NCBI RefSeq assembly: GCF_006715785.1 | Contig: NZ_VFNX01000001.1 | Span: forward strand, 1,936,501-2,000,500 | DNA from: Streptomyces puniciscabiei | Lineage (GTDB): Bacteria > Actinomycetota > Actinomycetes > Streptomycetales > Streptomycetaceae | Direction: 5' to 3' | DNA length: 64,000 nucleotides | Shown here: one piece after another, positions 20,714 to 29,481 of the stretch | How positions within the stretch are numbered: the stretch's first letter is position 1 | How the letters are laid out: each line of letters begins with the position of its first letter | Notes under the pieces: model-generated | Told to the model about the DNA's origin: nothing | Database searches by the model: none | Seen by the model: only the letters and a program-made list of their open reading frames with translations | Made by a program: the position numbers and the translations under genes

Positions 20714-21930
20714 GCAAGGTGACCGCCGACACGGTCCGCCGGGTGAACGGGCTGACCGCCCGCTGGGCGCAGGCCCTGCCCGAGGGCACGGTCTTCTCCG
20801 CGCCGGGCGTCTGGCCGCTGCTGGCCTTCCTGGCCGACGGCGCCGCGGGCCCGGCCCGGGCCGAGCTGGGCGAGGCCCTCGGGCTGCCGGCGGATCAGGC
20901 GGCCGGTGCCGCCCGGGAGTTGCTGGCGGCGCTGCAGTCGGTGTCGGGCCTGGACGCGGCGCTCGGCCTGTGGACGCACCAGGCGCTCCCCCTGCGGGAG
21001 GAGTGGCGGGCCGGGCTGCCGGCCGGGACGTACGGGGTGTTCGGGGACGACCTCGTCACCGCGCAGGAGCGGCTGGACGCCTGGGCGGCCGAGCGGACCG
21101 GCGGGCTGGTGGAGCGCATGCCGGTGACGCTGACCCGGGAGGCGCGGATGGTGCTGGCCAGTGCCCTGGCGCTGCGCACGACCTGGCGGCAGCCGTTCAC
21201 CGAGCTGCCGCTGCGGCCCGGCTCCGGCCCCTGGCAGGGGCGCACGCTGCGCGGGCTGCACCGGCGCAGCGTACGGCCGGACCGGGTGGGCGTGACGGGC
21301 ACCCCGGACGGTTTCGTCACCGCGCTGACGGTGCCCGGCGACAACGGCATCGACGTCCATCTGGTCCTCGGCGAGGAGCGCATGACCCCGGGCCAGGTGC
21401 TCGCGGCCGGAGTGGGGATCGTGGCGCGGGCCCTGCCGCTGACCGGGGGCGGCGCGCTGCCGCACGGGCATGTGGGGCCGGGCCTGTACGTGGAGCAGCA
21501 GCCGGCCGTCGAGCCGGCGCCGCTGACGCTGGATGTGCGGACGGTGGCGTACGAGGTGCGCGCCGATCACGATCTGCTCGCGTCGGCGGGGCTGTTCGGG
21601 CTGACGGCGGCCACGGATGCCCGCCACGGCCACTTCCCCGGCATCAGCGACTACCCGCCGGCCATCGGCGCGGCCCGCCAGTCGGCGCTGGCCCAGTTCG
21701 GTGCGCTGGGGTTCCGGGCGGCGGCCGTGACGGCGGTGATGGCGGCGCCGGGCAGCGCCCCGCCGCAGTACCGCTACGAGTCCACGGTCGTCCGCGCCGT
21801 CCTCGACCGCCCCTTCGGCTTCCTCGCCGTCGACCGCGAGTCCCGGCTGGTGCTGGTGGCGGGCTGGGTGACGGATCCGGCGCCGGAGCCCGTCATCAGC
21901 TTCCCGGGCGCTGTTCCTCCAGGACTCTGA
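20710..21930 (+). CDS. Serpin-family protein (second of a tandem pair)
   Basis: 406 aa. It starts at the GTG at 20710, which overlaps the stop of the first serpin. It is closely related to it throughout: shared VFSAPGVWPLLAFLADGAAG, the hinge GFRAAAVTAVM and the signature LDRPFGFLAV. The pair is a clear tandem duplication. The reactive-loop region differs between the two, suggesting different target proteases. Its 3' end overlaps the end of the convergent MarR gene by 35 bp. Confidence 0.85.
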   Translation: MSKVTADTVRRVNGLTARWAQALPEGTVFSAPGVWPLLAFLADGAAGPARAELGEALGLPADQAAGAARELLAALQSVSGLDAALGLWTHQALPLREEWRAGLPAGTYGVFGDDLVTAQERLDAWAAERTGGLVERMPVTLTREARMVLASALALRTTWRQPFTELPLRPGSGPWQGRTLRGLHRRSVRPDRVGVTGTPDGFVTALTVPGDNGIDVHLVLGEERMTPGQVLAAGVGIVARALPLTGGGALPHGHVGPGLYVEQQPAVEPAPLTLDVRTVAYEVRADHDLLASAGLFGLTAATDARHGHFPGISDYPPAIGAARQSALAQFGALGFRAAAVTAVMAAPGSAPPQYRYESTVVRAVLDRPFGFLAVDRESRLVLVAGWVTDPAPEPVISFPGAVPPGL

Positions 21931-22342
21931 CACAGCGGGCGAGCAGCCCGGTCAGAGCCTCCCGCTCGGCGTCGGTGAACTCCGCGGCGAGGGCCCGTTC
22001 CACGCGTACGGCGGCCGTGTCGGCCTCGGTGAGGACGGCGCGGCCCTCGTCCGTGAGGCGGGTCTCCAGGACGTTCTTGTGCCACTCGTGCGGGCTGCGG
22101 GTGATGAGATCGCGGTCCTGGAGGTTCTTCAGGACCGTGTTCATGGTCGGCGGGGTGACCCCGCACAGCCGGGCCAGGGCCGCGGCGGAGATGCCGGGGT
22201 TGTCGGAGAGGTGAAGCAGCGCGGCGTACTGGGCGACGGTCAGGCCCGCGGGCTTGAGGACCGAGGTCTTCGTGGCGTTGAGGGCCTGCTCGGCCCGCTT
22301 GAGGTGGGAGCCGAGGCGCTCGGACGCGGGCATGGAGGTCAC
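21896..22342 (-). CDS. MarR-family transcriptional regulator
   Basis: 148 aa with the MarR winged helix in the middle: LTVAQYAALLHLSDNPGISAAALARL, a recognition helix VTPPTMNTVLKNLQDRDLI, and the wing RSPHEWHKNVLETRLTDEG. It starts at a GTG at 22342 (an ATG at 22333 is an alternative). It is divergent from an SMP-30-like gene, and the shared intergenic region carries a 14-bp palindrome that is a natural operator. MarR proteins usually repress themselves and a neighbour until a phenolic or oxidative signal appears. Confidence 0.9.
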   Translation of the reverse strand: MTSMPASERLGSHLKRAEQALNATKTSVLKPAGLTVAQYAALLHLSDNPGISAAALARLCGVTPPTMNTVLKNLQDRDLITRSPHEWHKNVLETRLTDEGRAVLTEADTAAVRVERALAAEFTDAEREALTGLLARCVRVLEEQRPGS

Positions 22343-22405
22343 CCGGCCCAGATTAGTGCTTGGTGAAAGGTGAAGACCCTGGCGATGATAAATACACTGG
22401 CAATG

Positions 22406-22419
22406 ATTAGAGCTCTAAT
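22406..22419. promoter_or_regulatory. Candidate MarR operator (perfect 14-bp palindrome)
   Basis: ATTAGAGCTCTAAT is a perfect palindrome in an AT-rich stretch midway between the divergent MarR gene and the SMP-30-like gene. Its size and symmetry fit a MarR dimer site, and it would cover promoters for both genes. Confidence 0.6.
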
Positions 22420-22469
22420 ATAACTTTGCAGTCATCCGAGAGTGAGTAGCCGAACCGAGAGGCACCGCC

Positions 22470-23447
22470 GTGTCCCGTTCGATCAACCGCCGCACCTTCC
22501 TGACCGGCGCCGCCGCCGGGGCCGTGGCCCTCGCCGCGCCCCGGGCGACCGCGGCCACCGGACCCCGTATCTCCACCGCCTTCACCCTCCCGGACGACCG
22601 GGCCTACCCCGAGGGCATCGCCCTCGACCCGCGCACGGGCGACGCGTACGTCGGCTCCTTCACCACCGGCGCGATCTACCGGGCCGCCGCCGGCAGCAGT
22701 GCCGCGGGCGTCTTCCTGCCGGCCGGCGCGGACGGCCGTACGACGGCCAACGGGCTGAAGGCCGACCGGGCGGGCCGCCTGTGGGTCATCGACCACACCA
22801 CCGGAATCGACGTCTACGACCTGCGCGACCGCTCCCTGCTGGCCCGCTTCGAGGTGCCGGAGGGCGATCAGCGCTTCGTCAACGACCTCGTCGTCACCGC
22901 GGACGGCACGGCGTACGCCACCGACAGCGTGCGTCCGGTGCTGTACCGGATCACGCCCGCCGAGGTGGCCCGGGGCGGCAGCGCGCCGCTTGTCGCACAC
23001 TTCGACCTGAGCGGGGCCGTACCCCCGCACTCGCCGGACGCCTACACCCTCAACGGCATCGTCGCCGACCCCACCGGACGCCTGCTGTTCGTGGTCGACA
23101 TGACCGGCGGCGGCCTGTACCGGGTCGACGTCACCGACGGATCGGTCCGCCGAGTCACCCTGCACGGCGGTGACCTGGTGAACGGCGACGGACTGGAGCT
23201 GTCCCACCGCACCCTGTGGGCGGCTCACAACAGGACCGACACCCTGACCCGCTGGCACCTCTCCCCCGCCGGCACCGAGGCCCGGCTGACCCGCACCCTG
23301 ACCACCCCCGCCCTCCAGATCCCCACCACCCTGGCCCACACCGACCACGGCCTGCTCGTCGTCCGCTCCCAGTTCGACAAGGGCGGCCCGATGGGACAGG
23401 GGACACCGGCCACGCCGTTCACGGTGGCGCGGGTGACGGGGATGTGA
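22470..23447 (+). CDS. Exported SMP-30/gluconolactonase-like beta-propeller protein
   Basis: 325 aa, GTG start with GAGAGG upstream. The N-terminus has a Tat-type signal (NRRTFLTGAAAGAVALAAPRATA), so it should be folded in the cytoplasm and exported. The mature part has repeated propeller blades such as YPEGIALDPRTGDAYVGSF, NGLKADRAGRLWVID and NDLVVTADGTAYATDS, typical of SMP-30/LRE proteins. Family members are lactonases or strictosidine-synthase-like hydrolases; the substrate is unknown. It is divergent from and probably controlled by the MarR regulator. Confidence 0.85.
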   Translation: MSRSINRRTFLTGAAAGAVALAAPRATAATGPRISTAFTLPDDRAYPEGIALDPRTGDAYVGSFTTGAIYRAAAGSSAAGVFLPAGADGRTTANGLKADRAGRLWVIDHTTGIDVYDLRDRSLLARFEVPEGDQRFVNDLVVTADGTAYATDSVRPVLYRITPAEVARGGSAPLVAHFDLSGAVPPHSPDAYTLNGIVADPTGRLLFVVDMTGGGLYRVDVTDGSVRRVTLHGGDLVNGDGLELSHRTLWAAHNRTDTLTRWHLSPAGTEARLTRTLTTPALQIPTTLAHTDHGLLVVRSQFDKGGPMGQGTPATPFTVARVTGM

Positions 23448-24087
23448 GTCCAACGGTCAGGTGACACCAGAGGACCTGCCCGAGCGGCGCCCGCACCACC
23501 GGGTCCGCAGGCCGCCCGACGTCCTCCTCGGGGGCCAGGGTTTCGCTGATGCGCAGGCCGGCGGCGGTCTGGAGGTAAACGGTGAGCCGGTACTGGGGGA
23601 GATCGTCGGCTATTTGTCCATGGTGGAAAACGGCAGTGCTCGTTGGTGCCCTTCTTGCGCCTGCGCTGGATGTGAAAGCCGGGAAAGTCCATCGATATGG
23701 CAGACACGGGTCTGCGTCTGTTCGTCGCCGACAGCCAGGGCCTCGGCGAGTTCCGTCCGGGCGATCAACCGCCGTTCCAACCACGCCTCCATGTCGGCGA
23801 GTTGATCCTGATCCGCCCCATCTCCACGTCACCGAGAACGAACTGATCGCCCGAACCCTCCCGAGGCGACGCCGAAACCATGCCTGAACAGCGGAAACTT
23901 AATGCAACACCCGGAAGACAACGGCTTCTGACATCAAACGACATGGAGTGTCCGACCAGAGATCTTGCCGTGCTCGATCCGGGACACACGGTGTGGGTCG
24001 CCGGCGAGTGCGTCGGCGAGGGTCGCGCCATGAAGTTTGTCATGTTAACTTCGCGAGCAGGGCTGGATGACATTTGGTAAAGCCCTG
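23448..24087. other. Intergenic region at the left border of the cluster
   Basis: About 640 bp with no gene I can support. Short frames on both strands break up repeatedly, and the composition becomes more AT-rich toward 23880-24060. The minus-strand pieces between about 23610 and 23880 look somewhat protein-like and could be remnants of a decayed gene, but no family was recognised. It marks the boundary between core genes and the biosynthetic cluster. Confidence 0.4.
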
Positions 24088-24145
24088 CGCCACGGGGGAG
24101 GCACTGGTGGGGATTTGTCGCGCCACGGGGGAAGGCACCAGTGCC
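24088..24145. repeat. Direct and inverted repeats in the leader of the LuxR regulator gene
   Basis: CGCCACGGGGGA(A)GGCAC occurs twice, at 24088-24104 and 24121-24138, 33 bp apart (three helical turns). Overlapping it, GGCACTGGTG (24100-24109) and CACCAGTGCC (24136-24145) form a perfect 10-bp inverted repeat. They lie 37 to 94 bp before the chosen start of the regulator gene and may be an operator or a leader hairpin. Confidence 0.6.
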
Positions 24146-24181
24146 CTGAGGTTTGCTGCCGACGCCGGGGGGACAGGCAGC

Positions 24182-24943
24182 GTGATAACCAGGTTAGTTC
24201 GCGCCCCGATGTCCGATGCCTGCACCCGGCTTGTCGTGGTGGACGATCACAACCTGTTTCGCACCGGTCTCGTATCCCTCCTCACTTCGGTTCCGACGTT
24301 CGTGGTCGAGGAGGGATCGACCGGCGCCGAGGCGGTCGCCCTGTGCCGGCTGCTCCGTCCGGACGTCCTGATCATGGACATCGAGATGCCCGGTTCCGAT
24401 CCGCACGAACTATTGGTCGACATCCTCACGTACAGCCCGAACACCAAAGTGATCATCCTGAGCATGCACGACGACGGCGCGCGGATCCGCGAACTGATAG
24501 CCGACGGAGTGTCCGGCTTCCTGCACAAGTCGGTCGACTACCCGGCGCTCAGAACGGCGATCGACTGCGTGCTGATGAACTCGGATCAGCTCGTCCTCCA
24601 CCTCCCTCAGAAGTCCTTGCTTGCCAATGACTGGACCGAGGCCAAGCCGTCCGGTCCGATGTCGACCCGCGAGCTCGAAGTGCTCTCCATGCTCGCCGAA
24701 GGCATGAGCAACGCCGAGCTCGCCAAGCGGCTGTTCATCAGCGTGAGCACGGTCAAGCGCCACCTCACCAACATCTACCGCAAGCTCGGCGCGGTCTCCC
24801 GGGTCGACGCACTGCGGCGGGCCCAGGCAGCGGGCATGTTGCCCGCACGCCCCCCGGACGAGCGATCGTCTACTTCAGGCTCGCCCCCACCTCCGCGACA
24901 AGGTCGCTCACGTCCGCCTGACCGGTGGCGTGAGACGTCATAA
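24182..24943 (+). CDS. NarL/FixJ-type response regulator with LuxR HTH, contains a TTA codon
   Basis: About 253 aa. The receiver domain has the acidic pair in VVVDDHNLF, the phospho-acceptor Asp in LIMDIEMPG, and the later LSMHDD and LHKS switch residues. The C-terminal LuxR HTH is TRELEVLSMLAEGMSNAELAKRLFISVSTVKRHL. A Pro/Arg-rich tail of about 30 residues overlaps the convergent aldolase gene. The GTG at 24182 was chosen because GGGGGG(A) lies upstream at good spacing; the ATG at 24209 is an alternative. With the GTG start, codon 5 is TTA, so expression would need the bldA tRNA. There is no sensor kinase beside it. It is probably a cluster-situated regulator. Confidence 0.85.
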   Translation: MITRLVRAPMSDACTRLVVVDDHNLFRTGLVSLLTSVPTFVVEEGSTGAEAVALCRLLRPDVLIMDIEMPGSDPHELLVDILTYSPNTKVIILSMHDDGARIRELIADGVSGFLHKSVDYPALRTAIDCVLMNSDQLVLHLPQKSLLANDWTEAKPSGPMSTRELEVLSMLAEGMSNAELAKRLFISVSTVKRHLTNIYRKLGAVSRVDALRRAQAAGMLPARPPDERSSTSGSPPPPRQGRSRPPDRWRETS

Positions 24944-25904
24944 GACGGGTCACTCCGGCCGGCTGGAGGTGAAAGGTCCAGCGCTCGCGCAAGGAGTTCG
25001 TCGCGGCGGGTGGTAGCTCGACGAAGACCGCGTTGGACTGCACAGGCTGGGTCAGCCGCAGTCCGGGCAGTCTGTCCAGGTCGGCCGCGAGGCGGGTGGC
25101 CATGCCGTTCGCGTGCCGCGCGTTGTCCAGCCAGAGCTCATCGTCGAGCAGCGCACTGATCTGAGCCGCGAGGAACCGCATCTTGGACGCCAACTGCCCC
25201 TGCTGCCTGCGCAGATAGGGCGCCCGCTCGGCGATGTCGGACGACATGAGGAGCAGCGCGTCGGCACCGAGCGCCCCGTTCTTCGTGAACCCGAAGCTCA
25301 ACGCGTCGGCGAAGCGAGCGATGTCCTCCACTTTGCAGCCCAGATGGGCCACGGCGTTGGCGAGCCGTGCCCCGTCGATGTAGAGGCGGAGCCCCTTCCG
25401 GTCGCAGACCTCGCGCATCGCCTCGAGCTCCCGCAGTGCGTAACAGGTTCCCAGTTCGGTGGCCTGTGTGATCGCCACCGTCGAAGGGCGCGGCGTCCGT
25501 ACGTCCGTGCACCGCTCCAGCACGGCCTCGATCGCCGCCGGGGTGAGCTTGCCGTGCGGTGCGGGCGCGAGCAGGAGCTTCCTGCCCAACACCGCCTCCA
25601 CCGCCCCGCATTCGTCCACCGCGAAGTGAGCGTTCTCGGCGCAGATGATCGCATCACCCGGACCGAGCAGGACGGAGAGCCCGAGAACATTCGCGGCCGT
25701 GCCGTTGAAGAGCAGCAGGGGAACCGCCGTCGGCCCGGCCAGGTCGCGGAGGCTCGCCTCGGCCGCCGCCGTCCAGCGGTCGCCTCCATAGGCCGACGCC
25801 GGCCCGCGGGAGACGGCCGTGATCGCGGCCAGGACGGCGGGATGCGCCGACGCGTGATTGTCGCTCGCGAAATCCTCGCGGAGGACACCGGCCGGTCTGT
25901 TCAT
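24870..25904 (-). CDS. Threonine-aldolase-like PLP enzyme (beta-eliminating lyase family)
   Basis: 344 aa, PLP-dependent fold type I. Conserved features are DFASDNHASAHPAVLAAI at the N-terminus, YGGDRWT, the cofactor Asp in LYIDGARLANA, and the Schiff-base Lys in SFGFTKNGALG. Low-specificity threonine aldolases split beta-hydroxy amino acids to glycine plus an aldehyde. With an A-PCP/P450 pair for beta-hydroxylating a tethered amino acid and an aldehyde dehydrogenase in the same cluster, the likely substrate is beta-hydroxytryptophan (perhaps chlorinated), giving indole-3-carbaldehyde. That role is inference; a generic threonine aldolase is the alternative. It is divergent from the SARP gene. 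Confidence 0.85.
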   Translation of the reverse strand: MNRPAGVLREDFASDNHASAHPAVLAAITAVSRGPASAYGGDRWTAAAEASLRDLAGPTAVPLLLFNGTAANVLGLSVLLGPGDAIICAENAHFAVDECGAVEAVLGRKLLLAPAPHGKLTPAAIEAVLERCTDVRTPRPSTVAITQATELGTCYALRELEAMREVCDRKGLRLYIDGARLANAVAHLGCKVEDIARFADALSFGFTKNGALGADALLLMSSDIAERAPYLRRQQGQLASKMRFLAAQISALLDDELWLDNARHANGMATRLAADLDRLPGLRLTQPVQSNAVFVELPPAATNSLRERWTFHLQPAGVTRLMTSHATGQADVSDLVAEVGASLK

Positions 25905-26119
25905 GGCGACCAGTCTTCCGGCACTCCGAAACCACCGACATCCCCTGCGTGGCTCAAACCGCTACGCCTTCCAGCTCATCCTCGATACGACCCGGCGTAC
26001 CACCTGGCCAGGAAGGTGGGATCTCCACCGCACCGTCTCCTCACTGCCAGAAAGCGAACTTACGCTCGGACCCGGCCAGGGCGATCCGCCGGGCGGCAAC
26101 GCGAGAGGTTGTGAGAGAG

Positions 26120-26944
26120 ATGAGCGTGACGACCATGCTTGCGAACGTACCGGGCACACCGTCCGCGTACCTGTCGGTGCGTTTCTTTGGCCGGTTCGTG
26201 ACGTCGGTGGGCGGGATGCCGGTCGAGCGTTGGAGGGCCGGGAAGTCACGCAGCCTCTTTCAGTACCTCATGCTGCACAAGAACCAGGTGATGACGCGTA
26301 ACCAACTGCGGGACGCGCTCTGGCCGGAGGCCGAGTGGCGCGCCTCCTCCAGTTCACTGAAAGTGGCGTGCTGCGGAGCTCGCAGCACGCTCGGCGCCAG
26401 CAAGCAGCCGGACGCCGGGGCGCCCATCCGGCTGCTGCACCGGGACGGCGGCTATCTGCTCGACGCAGACGATGCCTGGTGCGACATCGAGGAATTCCGG
26501 GAACTGATCCACGACGGTATGCAGCACCGCTCCCACGGCCGCCCGGATCAAGCCGAGGAGAGCCTGACAAGGGCGATCACCCTGTACCACGGGGACTTCC
26601 TGGCAGGTCAGGACGAGGACTGGATCGCCGAGTCGCGGGAGTACTACCGGTCCTTGGCACTGGGCGCGTTCGACGTCCTGCGCTCCACTGCGGTGGAGCG
26701 CGGCGACGCGGACGCGGTCTTCGCGCTCGGTCAGCGCACGCTGGAGCTCGACGCGCTGCACGAGCCCACCTACCAGGACCTGATCAGGGTCGCGGGCCTG
26801 CGCGGCCAGCCGGAGCAGGCGATGCGCTGGTACCAGCTGTGCGAACGACGGCTGCAACGCCTCATCGGCGTCGAGCCCTCCACCGACACCCGACAGGCCC
26901 TGCACCTGGTCCTGAGCGGACGCGGCCGACAGGTCGCCCTCTAG
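26120..26944 (+). CDS. SARP-family pathway activator (BTAD)
   Basis: 274 aa. The N-terminal OmpR-like winged helix (about 15 to 95; VMTRNQLRDALWPEAEWRASSSSLKVA) is followed by a bacterial transcriptional activation domain (about 105 to 260; ESLTRAITLYHGDFL, LDALHEPTYQDLIRV). Small SARPs of this kind switch on antibiotic clusters by binding direct repeats with 11-bp period next to the -10 box. Such repeats are found upstream of several operons here. The start is the ATG at 26120; a GTG 9 nt upstream is possible. It heads a long plus-strand operon, 39 bp before the A-PCP gene. Confidence 0.9.
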   Translation: MSVTTMLANVPGTPSAYLSVRFFGRFVTSVGGMPVERWRAGKSRSLFQYLMLHKNQVMTRNQLRDALWPEAEWRASSSSLKVACCGARSTLGASKQPDAGAPIRLLHRDGGYLLDADDAWCDIEEFRELIHDGMQHRSHGRPDQAEESLTRAITLYHGDFLAGQDEDWIAESREYYRSLALGAFDVLRSTAVERGDADAVFALGQRTLELDALHEPTYQDLIRVAGLRGQPEQAMRWYQLCERRLQRLIGVEPSTDTRQALHLVLSGRGRQVAL

Positions 26945-26983
26945 TCCGTGCGGTCCTCACACCGGTTCAGGAAGGACTCGGGC

Positions 26984-28744
26984 ATGACCACGACCCCTTT
27001 GACCAACACGCCCCCAGCCGTCATCTCCCGCCTGCTCGGTCATGTGACCGGCCACGCCACCGAGCGTCCCGACGAGCCCGCGGTCATCACGGCCGACGGC
27101 AGCCTCACCTGGGCCGGGCTCGCCGGGTCCGTGGGCACGGCGACCCGTGCCCTGCGTGCCCACGGGATCGCACGCGGCACCGTGGTGGCACTCGCCACCG
27201 GCCGTGACCGGTACGCGGTCACCGCTCTGCTCTCCGTCTGGGCTCTCGGTGCGACGGCGGTGCTCCTCGACGAGCGGCATCCGGCGGCACACCTCAGCGG
27301 TGTCATCGCCAACTCCGATGCCGAGTGGATCATCGCGGCCGAGCTGACGCCGGAGGTGCTCGGCAACGGCGTTCCGGTGCTGACGACCTCGGACCTGCTC
27401 GAGGAGCCCGCCGGCGTCGACGGCGTCGTCGAGCCGAGGCCGGACTCCCCCGACGACGTCGCCTACGTGATCCACACGTCCGGCAGCAGCGGCCGGCCGA
27501 AGGGGGTCGACGTCTCGTTCGGGAACCTGGAGGCGTTCGTCGACGCGATCGAGACCCTCGGGATGCCACGCGGCGGCCACGGCATCAACGCGGTGTCGCC
27601 CGCGTTCGACGGCTGGCTGTGGTGCACCCTCCTGTACCTGGTGTTCGGAAACGCGCTCGGCATCGTGGACCTCGCGCGATCGACGGCCGACGGACCCGCC
27701 GCCGCGATTGCCGCCCTCACCCCCCGAGTGGTGTGTCTGACGCCGTCGCTGCTGGCCGCCTGCGAAGGAGGCGTGGACAGCGCGGAGGCGATCGTGGTGG
27801 CCGGCGAACCGTGCCCGCCGGATCTCGCGAAGCGGCACGGGACCGGTCGCCGACTGCTCAACGTCTACGGGCCGACCGAGGCCACCATCGCGGCCACCTG
27901 GGCGGACAGCGCCCGCGGCGACGACCTGACCACGATCGGCACCTCGATACCCGGCTACGCCGTCCACGTGCTCGACCCCGAGGGCCGCCCGACACCCGAC
28001 GGTGAGCAGGGTGAGCTGTACATCGGCGGCCCCGGGGTCGCCCTCGGCTACCGGCACGAACCGGAGCTGACGGCACGGCATTTCGTGACCGACCCCCTGC
28101 GCGGCCGCATCTACGGCACCGGGGACCTTGTCCGGCGCCGGACCGATGGCCAGCTGGAGTTCTGCGGCCGCGTCGACACCCAGGTCAAGGTGCGCGGGTT
28201 CCGCGTGGAGCTCACCGAGATCGAGCGCCGGGCCGTCGGCCCCGGTGTGGCACAGGCCGTCGCCTACCTGCTTCCGGGAGGCCGGACCATCGGCCTCGCC
28301 GTGGTGCCCGCCGAGGGCTACCCGGGAGACGGGGAACTGCGGGACCTCCTCGCCGCGAGGCTCCCCGCGCACCAGGTGCCGAGCGGGATCCGGCGTCTGG
28401 AATCGCTGCCGCTGACCCCGAACGGCAAGACCGATCGGGCCGCGCTCGCCACGGCGCACGCGGCCGCCGACGGCACCGGGCATCACCCGCCGGAGGCCAC
28501 GGACACGTTGCTCAGCGCCGTCATGAAGGTCTGGAACACGGCTCTGGAGCAACCGGTGACCGATGTGGACGCCGACTTCTTCGCCTCGGGCGGGCACTCC
28601 CTGCTGGCTGCCGAGATGATCACCGCTCTGCGTCAGGCGACCGGGGTGTCCCTGTCGATGCGCGAACTGCTGAGCAACCCCACCATCCGAGCCTGCGCGG
28701 ATCTCGTCCGCGCCCGGCTGAACGAACCCAGGGCGGCGTCATGA
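26984..28744 (+). CDS. Free-standing NRPS A-PCP didomain, probably tryptophan-loading
   Basis: 586 aa: an adenylation domain (about 1 to 490) and a carrier protein (about 505 to 580) with GGHSLLA, the Ser near residue 542 being the phosphopantetheine site. Core motifs HTSGSSGRPKG, VYGPTEAT, GTGDL and PNGKTD are intact. My reading of the specificity residues is D-G-W-C-V-A-V-I-A-K; DGW followed by small residues recalls Trp codes. The ATG at 26984 follows AGGAAGGA. With the downstream thioesterase and P450 it matches the known logic in which an amino acid is tethered, beta-hydroxylated by a P450, then released. The gene overlaps the next by 4 bp. Confidence 0.9.
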   Translation: MTTTPLTNTPPAVISRLLGHVTGHATERPDEPAVITADGSLTWAGLAGSVGTATRALRAHGIARGTVVALATGRDRYAVTALLSVWALGATAVLLDERHPAAHLSGVIANSDAEWIIAAELTPEVLGNGVPVLTTSDLLEEPAGVDGVVEPRPDSPDDVAYVIHTSGSSGRPKGVDVSFGNLEAFVDAIETLGMPRGGHGINAVSPAFDGWLWCTLLYLVFGNALGIVDLARSTADGPAAAIAALTPRVVCLTPSLLAACEGGVDSAEAIVVAGEPCPPDLAKRHGTGRRLLNVYGPTEATIAATWADSARGDDLTTIGTSIPGYAVHVLDPEGRPTPDGEQGELYIGGPGVALGYRHEPELTARHFVTDPLRGRIYGTGDLVRRRTDGQLEFCGRVDTQVKVRGFRVELTEIERRAVGPGVAQAVAYLLPGGRTIGLAVVPAEGYPGDGELRDLLAARLPAHQVPSGIRRLESLPLTPNGKTDRAALATAHAAADGTGHHPPEATDTLLSAVMKVWNTALEQPVTDVDADFFASGGHSLLAAEMITALRQATGVSLSMRELLSNPTIRACADLVRARLNEPRAAS

Positions 28745-29481
28745 CCTATCTACGCAGTTGGCCGAACGGCGCGTCGGCGGCCGTCCCCGTCCTGCTCTGC
28801 CTGCCGCAGGCCGGCGCCAGCGCCCTCCAGTTCCGGGACTGGCAGGTCCGGCTCGGCTCGAGCGCCGCGGTGTACGCCGTGCAGCTCCCCGGCCGGGAGG
28901 ACCGGTGGGACGAGCCGGCACCGTCCAGCATCGCCGAGGTGGTCGGTGCCGTGGTGGCGGAACTGGCGGACGCGGGGCTCCTCGACCGGCCGCTGGTCGT
29001 CTTCGGAGACAGCTTCGGCGGACTGATCGCGTACGAGTTGGCCCGTGCGGTCGGCCCGTCCGCACTCGTGGTCTGCGTCAGCCGGGCGCCGGCCCACTGG
29101 GCACGGCAGGGCGGACTCCACGACAACGACGTCGAACGGCTGGCCTCCGCGAGTGTCGAAGGTTCGACTCTGCCGTCGGCTCTCGTCGCCGAACTGCGCG
29201 ACATCGCCGCCGAAGTGCTGCGCCGCGACGCGGAGTTGTCGAAGACCTTCCGAGACGCGCCGGGCACGGAGCCGCTGCGCTGCCCTGTGTACGCCTGGGG
29301 CGCCGTTGACGACGAGACCGTCACCCCCGCACAACTGGACGACTGGCGCGAGGTCACCACCGGGCCGCTGCACCGCCACGACTTCGTCGGCGGGCACCGG
29401 ATCAGCCGCGACGATCCGGTCACGGTGCTCGGACGGCTCTCCCACGTTCTGGCCGGCATCGCCGAGGAGGAACCGTCATGA
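28741..29481 (+). CDS. Type II thioesterase
   Basis: 246-aa alpha/beta hydrolase of the GrsT/TEII family. It has the oxyanion region CLPQAGASALQF, the nucleophile motif GDSFGG (where most TEIIs have GHSMG), an Asp in AWGAVDDETVT, and the catalytic His in FVGGHRIS. It starts in the 4-bp overlap with the A-PCP gene. Its probable job here is to hydrolyse the modified amino acid (beta-hydroxytryptophan type) from the A-PCP, although general editing of stalled carriers is also possible. Confidence 0.9.
   Translation: MTYLRSWPNGASAAVPVLLCLPQAGASALQFRDWQVRLGSSAAVYAVQLPGREDRWDEPAPSSIAEVVGAVVAELADAGLLDRPLVVFGDSFGGLIAYELARAVGPSALVVCVSRAPAHWARQGGLHDNDVERLASASVEGSTLPSALVAELRDIAAEVLRRDAELSKTFRDAPGTEPLRCPVYAWGAVDDETVTPAQLDDWREVTTGPLHRHDFVGGHRISRDDPVTVLGRLSHVLAGIAEEEPS

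Noticed and set aside
23448..24073. Protein-coding gene between the SMP-30 gene and the LuxR regulator
   Set aside because: Frames on both strands are short and broken, and no family was recognised; at most a decayed gene.
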